DNA from: Pleurostoma richardsiae
Taxonomy: Eukaryota; Ascomycota; Sordariomycetes; Calosphaeriales; Pleurostomataceae
Direction of reading: 5' to 3'
Length of the DNA: 64,000 nucleotides
NCBI GenBank assembly: GCA_030052745.1
Contig: JANBVO010000038.1
Coordinates: 1-64,000, forward strand
Shown: positions 54,342-64,000 of the stretch, piece by piece
Layout: the number at the start of each line of letters is the position of its first letter
Position numbering within the stretch: the first letter of the stretch is position 1
Program-made: the position numbers and the translations under genes
The notes under the pieces: model-generated
What the model saw: the letters and a program-made list of their open reading frames with translations, nothing else
Told to the model about the DNA's origin: nothing
The model's database searches: none

Positions 54342-54983
54342 ATGGCCCCTTCAAACGACGAGCTGCGTCGAATCGCCGCTGAGGCCGAGCAAGACCTTAA
54401 CTCACCTCAAGCCAAGAACATTGGCCGCCGCACCGGCTTGGATGATGCCGGTGTCGACTCCCAGGTCGAGAGGAAGTTCCCCGGAGCCGAGGTCAGCTAC
54501 CAGCCCGACCTAAGCACCAACGCCGGCTACGATCGGCGGATCCCACCATCAGAGGGTGGTGACCTAGACGCCAGAGGACGGTGAGTCACGGTGCTCCGTT
54601 CGCATCGTTCTAATGGCGCTCTTGCTAACCCACTGTGCAGACAAGCCCGTGGCCACCAATATGAGGGCGCTGGCGGCCCGTACGACAAGGAGGATCTGAG
54701 GCAGCGAGATCGCGGCGGCGACGACGACAGGGACGCCCTGCCCAAGGAAATTCTGGGCGCGGGCAACCAGAGTGCGTCCGGCACGAACTGGGGCAAGGAC
54801 ATACTTGAGCAGGGCTCAAGTGCGACGAGAAACAACATCAGGGACAATCCTTCGGGCCCGGGAGGCGGCAAGTTCAGAGGGGACGAGTATTATCAGGCAG
54901 AGGACGTGCCTGACAGCACTGCCGCCGAGGGTTATATCCCGCCTGAGAGCGTGACCCAGGCATCGAGGGAGAGCGAGTATTAG
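54342..54983 (+). CDS. Small hydrophilic, disordered protein, probably stress-related
   Basis: Two exons (54342-54580, 54641-54983) with a 60-nt intron (GTGAGT...GCTAAC...TGCAG) give 193 residues. The protein is rich in Gly, Asp, Glu, Arg and Asn, has no cysteine and no hydrophobic core, so it should be unfolded alone. Recognisable pieces are ELRRIAAEAEQDLNSPQAKN, KFPGAEVSYQPDLSTNAGYD, RRIPPSEGGDLDARGRQARG and GAGGPYDKEDLRQRDRGGDD. I recall similar short proteins in other filamentous fungi, without known function. The composition resembles LEA or hydrophilin proteins, made under drying or in spores; this is inference, but the promoter has STRE and CRE words that fit. It is divergent from FMP27 and convergent with the Tim17-like gene. 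Confidence 0.85.
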
Positions 54984-55437
54984 GTCGACGTTTGTGTTGC
55001 CCAAAAATCGCTATGATGGGGGGTCGTTGTATTGTTAGAAGTACCAAATACTGGTTACCAGACGCTGGTTCATCATGCTGATCCTGAGCTGTGAGAACAG
55101 AGCATACTGCCGTGATGACAATGCAAAAAGGATGAGGTTCGGTCCTAAAGCAGACAAACAAAGAAATTGTCCCATGCCGTGTCTCAAGCTTTTCTGACTT
55201 CATGCTACATTCCATATTATATTCTACCTGGATAGCATGTCAGCATAGAGTTGTCAGAAGATGTGAGCGCACATACTTAGTACGCTACAGCGCGCCACGG
55301 AAAAGTCCTCGTTGAGCAGTCGATACTATGCCCAAGTCTATAGGCATCACGATCTGAGAGTGCGGGAGCAGCAACTAACAACCATTCCACAGACAGACGA
55401 TTTTGATGAGAACCGTAATCGACATTACGTAGGCGTA
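54984..55437. other. Convergent 3' flanks
   Basis: 454 bp between the stop codons of the small hydrophilic protein and the Tim17-like protein genes. AT-richer, with no recognised feature. Confidence 0.6.
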
Positions 55438-56285
55438 TCACACCTTACCGTCACCAACTGAATTGGGGCGTGCATCATTTGGCCTCGACTGTTGCTGTGA
55501 CGCTCTGATGTCGGCGATTTTGTCGTCCACTAGTGCAATCTCGACTTCCAGTTGAAGGATCTTCTCCTCAAGCACCTTCTCATACTGCTCATCCGTGAGC
55601 CTCTTTACCGGGCTCCATTTCGAGTCGAGCCAGCTCGTATTCTTCTCCTGTTTGACCCCTTCGCTGGAGAGGCCATTTGCGAGAGCCTGCCCTCCGACTC
55701 CGAACAGGGAGAAGACGATCGCACCCGGCAGGACATTCCGAGGACCTCCTATACTCTAGTTAGACACGGTGAGCATGCTGGAATGGCGCAGAGTCATCCC
55801 ATACGCAGTAAGCCTCCAATAACGCCCGCAAATCCGCCGGCGATACCGCTTGCTTTGACTTTGTCAAACTTTGAGAGCTTCTCATCGCCTCCCCAGGCTC
55901 TCATCACGACACTTCTTGATGCTGTCCAGCCGTTAGTGGGTATGCCCAGCAAACGTATGGACATGAGAACGGGGTACCATAATAGCTTGATCCGAGAGCA
56001 AACCACTGAGCACCTGATGCCAGAGCGAAGAGCACAGGAGGTGCTGATCTAGCAATACCTGCGGCAGCTCCGACGAACAGACCTAGAGTTCCTATCGCAC
56101 GATATCAGCCTTGATACCCTGAGGAATGCCGCACCTGTTTGCGGCCTAAAGGGGAGCCACCACCCACCGGCACCTGCGCCTATCTGCAGACTTGGATACA
56201 GGATCTCCATGAGTTCAGGGGGTAGTTGGGCCCTCCCGCCTCTTGGAGATGGGGTTGAAGCGCCGGAAGAGGGCGGCGACGACAT
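55438..56285 (-). CDS. Tim17/Tim22-like four-helix membrane protein with C-terminal coiled coil
   Basis: Four exons (56285-56168, 56082-55978, 55921-55805, 55748-55438) sum to 651 nt, 216 residues; every junction is in the same phase. Introns are 85, 56 and 56 nt; the second uses an unusual GTACCC donor but has a good CTAAC branch. After a Ser/Pro-rich start come four glycine-patterned hydrophobic helices: IGAGAGLFVGAAAGIARSA, PPVLFALASGAQWFALGSS, KVKASGIAGGFAGVIGGLLR and NVLPGAIVFSLFGVGGQAL. Small-residue packing (GxxxG-like) in helices 1 and 3 is typical of the Tim17/22/23 fold of the mitochondrial inner membrane. The C-terminus has a helical, charged part (DEQYEKVLEEKILQLEVEIA). Assignment to the Tim17 superfamily is from pattern only; it may be a fungal-specific member or a TIMMDC1-like assembly factor. 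Confidence 0.75.
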
Positions 56286-56853
56286 CCTTGGCGATTATCT
56301 CGTGTCCCGGAGGACGGTGTGAGTGCGGAGCACTTCCTCTTGAGATGCTGCCGGCTCTTCGTCTGGCCGAGCGCTCGCAAATCGACTGAAGGAGTGGATG
56401 AATGGGCTGACCTATGAACGCTGTCTCTTTGGATTCCCCCTTTGATGGGCTGGAATCAAAACGGCTCCAAATTGCCGTGTTTCCCCTGGTCCTCCGACCT
56501 GCACAGGCTAAGCCCCATCGGGCTAGCAGCAGCCCGCGGCACCCACTTCCTGCCGATGGAAAAAAATGTCCAGCCCTCACCACCTCCAACGTCTCTCAAT
56601 TTTCTGCTGCACCTCTCGTCCAACCCGCAATTGGACTCTGCACCCGCGAATAACTTCGGCCTCTCCGCGACCCAGAACCCTTTCTGTGCCAATCGCTGTC
56701 TGCAGATTGGTGACAGGATTCCCTTCTTATCCCAAAGCCAGCTTCACCTGCCCGTAGCCGGAGGACTCTCTCGTCTGTCTCGGCTGCCAACCCCCTTCCT
56801 TCACTGCGCGCTACGATTTGTCGATCGTCGCGCGTGGCCAAAAAACCGCAATC
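56286..56853. promoter_or_regulatory. Divergent promoter region of the Tim17-like gene and eIF4B
   Basis: 568 bp between divergent start codons, with pyrimidine-rich tracts on the eIF4B side. No element was singled out. Confidence 0.5.
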
Positions 56854-59003
56854 ATGGGTGAGCAGCTCATCGCCCTCATCGCCATCGTCCCGACTACAGT
56901 GGAATGTCTTCAGCTGACAATGCTCTCCCTCGATAGCGCCCAAGAAAGAGAAGGCCCAGAAACTCACTCTGGGCGAGTTCATGCAGGATGCCTGTTCGTA
57001 CCCTCAACCCCTCCCTTCCGCACCGTCTCGCTGGCTGCACCCCAGCCGCAGAGCCTCATTCTGAGCGCAAGCTGACGATACTCTGTAGCATTCGGTGGAG
57101 GCTCCTGGGCTGATGAGGTGGAAGAGACCTTTAGTAAGTTTCATTAATGGCTGCAGCCTCGTCCTCTTACGACGTCTTGCTAACATTTTCTTCAGGTTCC
57201 GGTATGCCGCATCGCCTGATCTCTGCCCACCTTGTCGCCAGTGATATTTGCTAACGCCGACTCGAAGGAACTCAACCCCTCCCGCCCTCCGACCGTCCCC
57301 GCCCTTCCGCATTCGGCTTTGGTGAACGTAGTGGCTATGGCGACCGTGGATATGGAGGTGATCGTGGCTTCGGCGGCGAGCGAAGTAATGGCATCCTTCC
57401 TGTCTTGAATCGACCATAAGGCTAAAACCCCTTGCAGGCTTTCAGCGCGACATGGGTCCGCAAACCCTGCCCGACAAGCCTCCCTATACCGCTCATCTTG
57501 GCAACTTGTCCTACGATGCCACCGTTGAGAGCGTATCCGACTTCTTCACCGGTTGCGAAGTCGTCAATGTCCGAATCGTCGAGGACCGCGAGCAGGGCCG
57601 CCCCAAGGGCTTCGGTTATGCTGAGTTTGCGACTGTTGATGGCTTGAAGCAGGCGCTCACCCTGGACGGAACCTCTTTCGAGGGACGTACCATCAGAATC
57701 AGAATTGCCGATCCACGTAAGTCTCATGGTGTGGGGCTGGCGGAGTGGTATAGGTTCTAACTTCGACTTAGCCAAGGACCGACAAGAGTCAAACCGGGAC
57801 CTGAGCGACTGGTCGCGAAAGGGCCCCTTGCCGGACTTGCCCCGCAGTGACCGACGTGGCCCTCGCGACTTCAGTGAGCCTCGCCCGCCTCGAGAGGGCC
57901 CTGCTGATGATGGAAAGATCCGAGATTTCGGTAATTGGGAACGGCGCGGGCCTCTCTCGCCGTTGGCGCCTGCCATGGAGCGCCAGGGATCTCGTGATGG
58001 AGGTCGTCCTCGGTCCAATGACGGAGATTCGTTTCGAAACCGGAGAGCTTCACCTGCCGCCTGGGGCCCTGGTGACCGCCAGCAGGAAGGATCCCGCCCT
58101 CCTCGTCGCGATTTCTCGGACAGGCCTGAGAGAATTGCTACTGCTGCCGATAAGGATATGAGATGGAGGGACAATATGCGTCCCGCAGCTCCTGCAGGAG
58201 GACTATCTCCAGAACAGTCTCGTAGCGGAAGCGAAGCCCCGCCCTCTCCTGCTGCAGCCCCCGCTCATCCCGTGGGCCGACCCCGGCTCCACCTCGCTAA
58301 GCGGACCGTCTCCGATGCGCCCGATGTCGTTTCTCCCGCTTTGTCTTCGGCCGATCCGAAGCACAATCCCTTTGGCGCTGCACGTCCGATCGACACTGCC
58401 GCACGCGAGCGCGAGATTGAGGAGAGACGCCTGCAACATTTGAAAGAGAAGAAGGAGGCTGATGAGAAGGCAAAGGAGGAGCGACGCCTCGCCAAAGAAG
58501 CTGCCGCGAAGGAGGCTGCCGCCAAGGCTGAGGCTGAGGCCGAGGCCGAGACCGAAGCTGCGAAAGCCAGTAGTGAAGCTGCCGAGGAGAAGCCGAAGCC
58601 GGAGGATGCAGCCGCCGCTGGCGGTGACGTTCCTGTGGAGGTTCCCAAAGAGGCCGCTCCCCAGGAGCAGGATGCCGCCGCGGCTGATCAGAAGGTTCCG
58701 ATTCGCACCCGCGAACCAGTCAAATCGAGAGTCCCTGACGCCGGAAGCTGGAGACAGCCTTCTGGTGAGCAACGGCCGCCGCGTGGTACTCCCACCGGAC
58801 CTCGCCGTGGTGGCCCTGGTGGCCTATCGCGGGGTGGTCGTGCTGAAGGGGGTCGGCCTCCTCGTTCAAACGGAGCTCCACCTGCTGCCGTGCATCAGAC
58901 TTCCGAGAACGCAGAACCGTCTACACCCACCACCGATGAAGACGGCTGGACCACTGTCGCGGCTCCAGGCAAGGGCCGCCGTGGTCGCCCTATGGTCTCG
59001 TAA
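56854..59003 (+). CDS. tif3: Translation initiation factor eIF4B (Tif3-like), RRM protein
   Basis: Seven coding exons: 56854-56857, 56937-56993, 57089-57133, 57196-57201, 57268-57384, 57438-57716 and 57772-59003. They sum to 1,740 nt, 579 residues, and all junctions keep one phase. The first coding exon is only ATGG; the fourth is six bases. The N-terminus (MAPKKEKAQKLTLGEF, then SWADEVEE) matches fungal eIF4B. One RRM lies at about 93-169, with RNP2 AHLGNL and RNP1 RPKGFGYAEF. The rest is disordered: Arg/Asp/Gly-rich repeats (DWSRKGPLPDLP, NWERRGPLSPL), a charged Ala/Glu/Lys helix at about 395-450, and a Gly/Arg/Pro-rich tail ending DEDGWTTVAAPGKGRRGRP. eIF4B stimulates the eIF4A helicase and helps 40S subunits load on mRNA. 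The exon 2 donor is GTTCGT, a weak match, accepted because it gives the conserved residues. Confidence 0.92.
57196..57201 (+). other. 6-nt microexon of eIF4B
   Basis: GTTCCG is flanked by an acceptor (TTCTTCAG, branch TGCTAAC at 57179-57185) and a donor GTATGC whose intron has its own branch TTGCTAAC and acceptor TCGAAG. Including it turns the junction ETF-R-TQ into ETF-SSG-TQ and keeps the frame. The two introns are 62 and 66 nt, normal for this genome; a single intron would be 134 nt. Confidence 0.75.
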
Positions 59004-60195
59004 TTGTACATTACACACTAATCCTCACACGGAGTCGCATTTCGCTCACATTGTCACGGCGAGATTGTGAACAGGAAAAGTTCTCGACATTCTTCCTTCC
59101 TCATGGGCCTTGTTGTGACGTTTCGCCAGCTTCTGCTTCTCCTTGGGCTCCGGATGGCCAATGCACTACGATACCCCCGTGTCGCCGTGTTGGATATTCC
59201 GTCCTTTGGCGGAAAAGCAAACGATTTCTACATGTCGTACATATTCTTCGGTTTCTCTGCTTCCTTTTCCGGCAAGAGGCGAGGATCTGGTTGGCAGATT
59301 TGTCTTCTGTTGCTTCTCATCGCTGAGCGCTAGCGGCTGCTGCCTTGGGACGGCTGTGGATGCAGCCATCTCCAGGCTCTCAGCCATCTTTGACCGGTTA
59401 GGGAACTGAGGGGCCTTACTCGGCCTCGCTGGTCCCCGTCGGGTGGACGACATAGTAGAAGGGTGCGAGGACAATTTGCTTTCCATCTTGCTTCATCAGG
59501 GAAAAGGTGGTAATCGGCCGGCACGGTTTGGCGTGGAATATGATTTTTGCCATTTTCTGTCACGTCTCCATCCCAACTCTCATCCTGCGCAAAACAGATC
59601 CCCCGCGACCTTTGCTCACGAAGTTTCCCATGCACGAAAATAATCCCAGCTCCGGGGGGGAAGGCAGTGCTTTTTCTCACAGATAGACGTGGAGAGGGTG
59701 TCTCATGGACAGGGTGGATGGAAGTCTTCCCCGCTGGATTGCTCTCATGGTCCCTCAGCAGACTAGGTATGCAATGTTATAGTTTCCTCTGCGCTCGGCC
59801 ATTCATCTGTGGTGTCTCTCCTGCCTTGCTTAATCGTACTCTACGGACGCGCAATGTATCAACGCCAATAACAGCTTTTCAGAGGCCGCACTGCATCTTC
59901 TCATCGGGCTTGTGAGCGTGGACTGATCCATCGATGATGGTTTGTTTTCCTGTCTGCTATATACACCTTAAATCCAGGTGAATGGAATCATAACGCAAGC
60001 TCGAGAGTACCACGACCGATGGCGATGTCTGATCATGATTTCCCATGCTTCTACACAGGATCTCGCAGGACTCATGTCATTATCGCCGCTCTAAATACGT
60101 ATGGTTTCCCTCCTTTCCGATTCCCATCCAAATGAGGTCCATACGCAAAACGTATATCCCCCTCCGCAACCATCATCTCCAACAGTCCCACCCCC
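59004..60195. other. Convergent intergenic region between eIF4B and EFL1
   Basis: 1.19 kb of 3' flanks. Several overlapping frames of 60-122 codons on both strands carry no domain. No RNA gene or repeat was recognised. Confidence 0.55.
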
Positions 60196-63100
60196 CTACC
60201 TCTTCAGCGTCTTCTGCTTCTCCGCGTCCCTCGCCACGTTCCTCCCCTCCACCATCATGCCCTTCCGCCGCCTGACCGAGTCCATGTACCGCTTGGCGAC
60301 GTTCTCGCGGTCGCCGTACTCGCCCAGGTCCTCGAGGTCGTCCTCGGTGAAGGGCACCCAGAAGGGGTCCTCGTCCAGGACCTCGAAGCCGGTGAAGATG
60401 AGCTGCGGCTGCGCGGCGCCGCTCGTGCGCTTGCGCATGTCGTCGGCGAAGCCGAAGGACTCGGCCACGGGCAGCAGCGACTGGATCGTGAAGAAGGGCG
60501 TGCCCTCCTTCATCATCTCGGAGAGGACGCGCCCGCGGCGCCGGGTGAGGACGTCGTAGACGCGACCTAGGACTTCGGCTGCAGGAAGGGTAAGAGATTC
60601 GGTCAGTCAGGACAGTGTGCGCGTGAATAAGGAGAGATAACTTACTGCTCGCTTGGATCTCGCAGGAATACATCGCGAGCATGAGTCGAGGCGACCAGTC
60701 CAAGAAGCCCTTGTGGATTGACTGCTGCACCGTCTTGATAACCTCGCCAGTCAGTCGGCCCAGCTTATCCCCCGCGGAGGAACCTTCGTCTTCGCCGGTA
60801 GCAATGCTCACGTCCTCGATTATCACGGCAATGCCCTGAACCGGTTCATGGCATAGAGGGCCCTGCGCAGTCGCCAGCTGGAACCCGTATGTGATCTTGT
60901 CTGAGAAATGGCGGCCGTGGAGCTTCTCGTTCGCCTTGGGGCTGCCATCACGGTTCTTGTCCGCACCAAACACCTTTGGCAGGCACCCCTCTTTGGTCGC
61001 GTCAACTAGCAGGTTTGGTCCGACACGCCGGGGTCCGAAAGCCGAGATCTGATCTACGACGTTCTTCCACACCTCTCGTCCCTTGCCGGTTTCTAGCAGG
61101 CCCTTAAGCTGCTTCTTCACCTCCTCGGGAGAGAGACACCTGGCCTCTGATATATCCTCATCGTCCTCGATCTTCTCACCATCGGACTCTTCCGCCACTT
61201 GCACATCGCCATCTCCGTTTGTCTCCTGGTCTCCGTTCTGGAGCTTGCGCTCTGTGTAGAGGTGCTTGATGGCACCCGCGTTCTTGTTTAGGAAATCCGT
61301 CACCTCGGAGGGCAGCGGCCTGACCCTCAGTATGACCGTCACCTGTTTCGAGCTGGTCACACCAATGACCGCTCCCCGGCCCATCTCCTTGTTCGCCGGC
61401 GGCCTCATCTCCTCCGCGCGCACGATTGTCTCCTTGTACGGCACAATCGGCTCTCCAGCCTGGATCTCGCACCGGGCGAACCGCTCCCGGAGGTCTGTCA
61501 GGCATCGCTCAAGATGCAGCTCACCAGCCGTGAGCAAGACGTGCTCGCCGCTTGAGAAGTGCTCGTACTCGGCACAGGCGTCACTCTGCACGAGCAGGTG
61601 GAGGCCCTCAATCATCTTGTTCAGGTCAGCCGGGTTGACGGGCTCGAGTGCCACGCGAACGATGGGTCGGCCGCCCAAGTTGGCGACACCAGCCAGGTTG
61701 ACGGCGCCTTCGAGCTTGGAGCAGAGGGTGCCCGACTTGAGGATTCCAGAGCCTTCGAGGCCTCCGATGCCAAAGACGACACCTGCCGGCACAGAATCAA
61801 GACTCTCCAGATTGCGGCCCATAAGCATGTAAAGCGCGGAGACAGTAATCTTGTGAGGAAGTGGCTCTTGGTGAGGACGGGCTGGAGAGAACTTGGGCGG
61901 TATGACGTAGATCTCATCGCCTACTGAAAGCGTACCCGAGTAGATGCGTGCAAAGCCAACCAGGTGCTCTGGATCAGCCTTCTCCTCAGGTTCGGGCACC
62001 GCATCGTTCAGCGTAGCACTCTCGAGCGCGTCTCCGAGACTGCTCATGGGGTCCAAGGCACCAGTGGCTGCAGATTGCGCTCGAGCTGCCTCCGCGCGCT
62101 TCTTCCGGGCCAGTTCTCTCGCTTCCTCAGGGCTAAGGGGACCCCGACGTTTGTTTTGAGGGAGCTCACTTTCAGGGATAGACACCATCTTACTGACGTA
62201 CGCGACCACTGGGTCTGATTTCGACTGTTTGAAGTTGACCATCGCATCTCGTATTGCCGGGTCGATGAAGTCGGAGTCAGGCGACGAGTCCAGCAGCTCC
62301 GGCAGGCGCTCAGCTTGCGCTATTCGAGGTGACGGCAGGGACTCGACGACCGAGACGAGGAGGGCGGTAGATAAGGGCAGCCAAGAGGAGAAAACAGTGG
62401 TTAGTAGTAACCGCGGGTCCCTGGACCTCATGATGTGCGGCGGTATTGTGATGTTCAACGACTTGGTGATCTTCTCCAGCAGGACATGGTCTCCCTTTCC
62501 ACCGTCTCCTCCAATAGTGGCGTTGTACGCAGCCCATATTTGCTCCAGAACCAGCTGGACGAAAATGGGCTTCAAGCTCCGGCCCTTGAGATGCTTCGGC
62601 CCTAGGATCTTTTTCGTTTTCGGGTCCAAATAGAAGTTACCCCATAGAACTTTCTCCATGACGCTTCGTTTAATTCCCAACTTCTTCTCGTAAAGTCCGG
62701 CAAACTGCCTGACGGTGAAAGCCCAGCCATCAATGGCACTGCCAAAAATGACGTTATTCTTCTCCGGTGCAAAATAGATCTCCTCATCATCCCGTTCCTG
62801 GAATTGTAGTTCTCCACTATCGCTTTGCTGGTCGATCAACTGCGCTTCCTTGGCAGCAGCAGCCTTGACCCTCTCCTCCATCCTCTCTCGCCAGTTGAGG
62901 TCCTCTTCCATTCGCTCGCCCTGAAAGAAACTGCCCAGTACTGCGTTGACCTGTTCCAACAGCTTGCTAAGATGGACATATGCCTCAGTCGGGGTCATCT
63001 TCAGTTCCGTGACGAGCCTGTCCATCTTGTTGATGACCAGCAGGGGTTTAAGCTTCTCTTCCCACGTCTGCCGGAGGACCGTAACAGTCTGGCTACACAC

Positions 63101-63622
63101 TCCCTCCACGGCGTCGACAAGCACGACAGCTCCATCGCAGAGGCGAGAAGCTGTGGAGACCTCGCTGCTGAAGTCGATATGTCCCGGGGAGTCGATCAGA
63201 TTTATGAGGTATTCCTTGGGCTCAGGCGTCGCTTCCGGGCTTGATCTCCGGAGCATCTGGAAAAAGAGAGATATGGCCGAGGACTCCATGGTGATTCCTC
63301 GCAGCTGCTCGTCTGGTCGGGAGTCCAGATACCGGATCTTTCCGGCCAGTTTGGGTGAGATGATGCCATTAGTGGCAATGAGAGCATCAGTTAAGGACGT
63401 CTTGCCATGATCCTGAGATGACAGTTAGACTGTGTCTCGTGCTTCAGCATGACCTGATGGGTGAAAGCACTTACGACGTGTGCGAGAATACAAATCTATC
63501 AGAACCAAATAGTGGTCAGTATCCAGCCTATAGGTAGTGAGGTCCATGTAAGAACTCACGTTTCGGACATCGTCAGCATGCTGCTGAAGCTTTGCCAGCT
63601 TTTCTGGACTGACAACCGGCAT
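60196..63622 (-). CDS. efl1: Elongation factor-like GTPase 1 (EFL1/Ria1), 60S maturation
   Basis: Four exons (63622-63560, 63495-63475, 63412-60646, 60578-60196) sum to 3,234 nt, 1,077 residues. Exon 2 is 21 nt and encodes ICILAHV; the P-loop AHVDHGKTS (G1, about 26-34) is split by intron 2. Other GTPase motifs are RGITMESS (switch I/G2), DSPGHIDFSSEV (G3) and NKMDRL (G4). EF-2-like domains follow, with an acidic insert of about 70 residues in the G domain and another (DGEKIEDDEDISEA) in domain IV that tell EFL1 from EF-2. The EF-2 diphthamide loop is absent. The C-terminus reads YSCEIQASTEVLGRVYDV across the last intron, then EEGTPFF-like MKEGTPFFTIQSLLPVAESF. With Sdo1/SBDS, EFL1 releases eIF6 (Tif6) from pre-60S subunits in the cytoplasm. 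An upstream ATG at 63647 overlaps the start in another frame. Confidence 0.95.
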
Positions 63623-63647
63623 TATGACGATTGTTTCCGACTCTCAT
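63573..63647 (-). other. Upstream frame overlapping the EFL1 start codon
   Basis: An ATG at 63647-63645 opens 24 codons that run through the EFL1 start (63622) in a different frame and stop within exon 1. If the mRNA includes this ATG it would compete with the main start. The transcription start is not known. Confidence 0.4.
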
Positions 63648-64000
63648 ATGGATGTAGGGAGATCATAGATAAGAATTCATCAGAGATCTATACCGAACAC
63701 CTTATATATCGTGTGAAGAAAGCTGCACTTCTAGCCTAAGAGGCGAATGAATGATGCAGTATGAGTAACAATCGGTAACAGATTTCTTCCCTTCTCGACA
63801 TGGCGGGGCAAAACGACTTGCAGTTCCTGACAAATTGTTAAGAATACCCTTGCAAACAGGCAGAAGGTGGGGCTCTCATTAACAGCGCCGCATCAGTTTC
63901 GTGTACATCGCGGGGCAGAGGAAACGATGCTTGCTGCTTTTATATCTCCGTTCTCAAAACAGCACAGGTATTCAGGTCTACTCTCATGAAATATAGGCTA
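63623..64000. promoter_or_regulatory. Upstream region of EFL1
   Basis: 378 bp to the right window edge, presumably containing the EFL1 promoter. It is AT-richer than the coding DNA. No other gene is supported. Confidence 0.5.

Noticed and set aside
57385-57437. In-frame reading through the fifth eIF4B intron
   Set aside because: Reading on gives a stop within 12 codons; splicing from GTAATG to GCAG restores the RRM frame and has a branch-like CTAAAAC.
1-64000. tRNA, 5S rRNA, CRISPR arrays and transposon ends
   Set aside because: No B-box followed by a cloverleaf, no 5S-like sequence, no regularly spaced long repeats, and no reverse transcriptase, integrase or transposase motifs were seen while reading both strands.

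Overview
The window looks like 64 kb of nuclear DNA from a filamentous ascomycete (Pezizomycotina, most likely Sordariomycetes). The signs are short introns (46-127 nt) with CTAAC/CTGAC-type branch sites, GC-rich coding DNA, roughly 4 kb per gene, and filamentous-fungal families (a PTH11/SAT4-type rhodopsin-fold membrane protein, a DUF8035-type protein, Fmp27, Dma-type FHA-RING). No tRNA, rRNA, CRISPR array or convincing transposon was seen. The species cannot be told from the sequence alone.

Layout. 0-19.5 kb: the 3' end of VPS16 (endosome/vacuole tethering), a convergent FHA-RING ubiquitin ligase of the Dma type, a 1,620-residue protein with a DUF8035-like stretch divergent from an uncharacterised protein with a C-terminal membrane segment, the alpha subunit of the mitochondrial processing peptidase, and a YML020W-like alpha/beta-hydrolase. 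19.9-25.4 kb: RRP5 (pre-rRNA processing), divergent from the hydrolase. 27.7-35.1 kb: a seven-helix membrane protein followed by two divergently transcribed secreted glycoside hydrolases (a GH5 enzyme, and a GH-A-like enzyme with an inserted CBM96-like module). 35-44 kb: gene-poor, with one serine/histidine-rich uncharacterised protein. 43.7-52.8 kb: an intron-free gene for a 3,034-residue Fmp27/Hobbit/BLTP2 bridge-like lipid-transfer protein. 54-64 kb: a small hydrophilic protein with a stress-type promoter, a Tim17/22-like membrane protein, translation factor eIF4B, and EFL1, the GTPase that releases eIF6 from pre-60S subunits.

Functional threads. Three genes serve ribosome production or translation (RRP5, eIF4B, EFL1). 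Two act at or near mitochondria (MPP-alpha and probably the Tim17-like protein). Three face the outside of the cell (rhodopsin-fold protein and two glycosidases). Exon models were rebuilt by hand; in every multi-exon gene the exon lengths sum to an intact frame, which is the main support for the splice calls.

Most notable. The first intron of the GH5 gene is a diverged tandem copy of the exon end just before it, with both splice sites at the same place in the two repeat copies, a clear example of intron birth by tandem duplication. The eIF4B gene has a 4-nt first coding exon and a 6-nt internal microexon, each flanking intron having its own branch site. A carbohydrate-binding-like module sits inside the barrel of the second glycosidase. 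No clear new multi-gene system was found; the nearest candidate is the divergent pair of uncharacterised genes at 6.7-13.8 kb.
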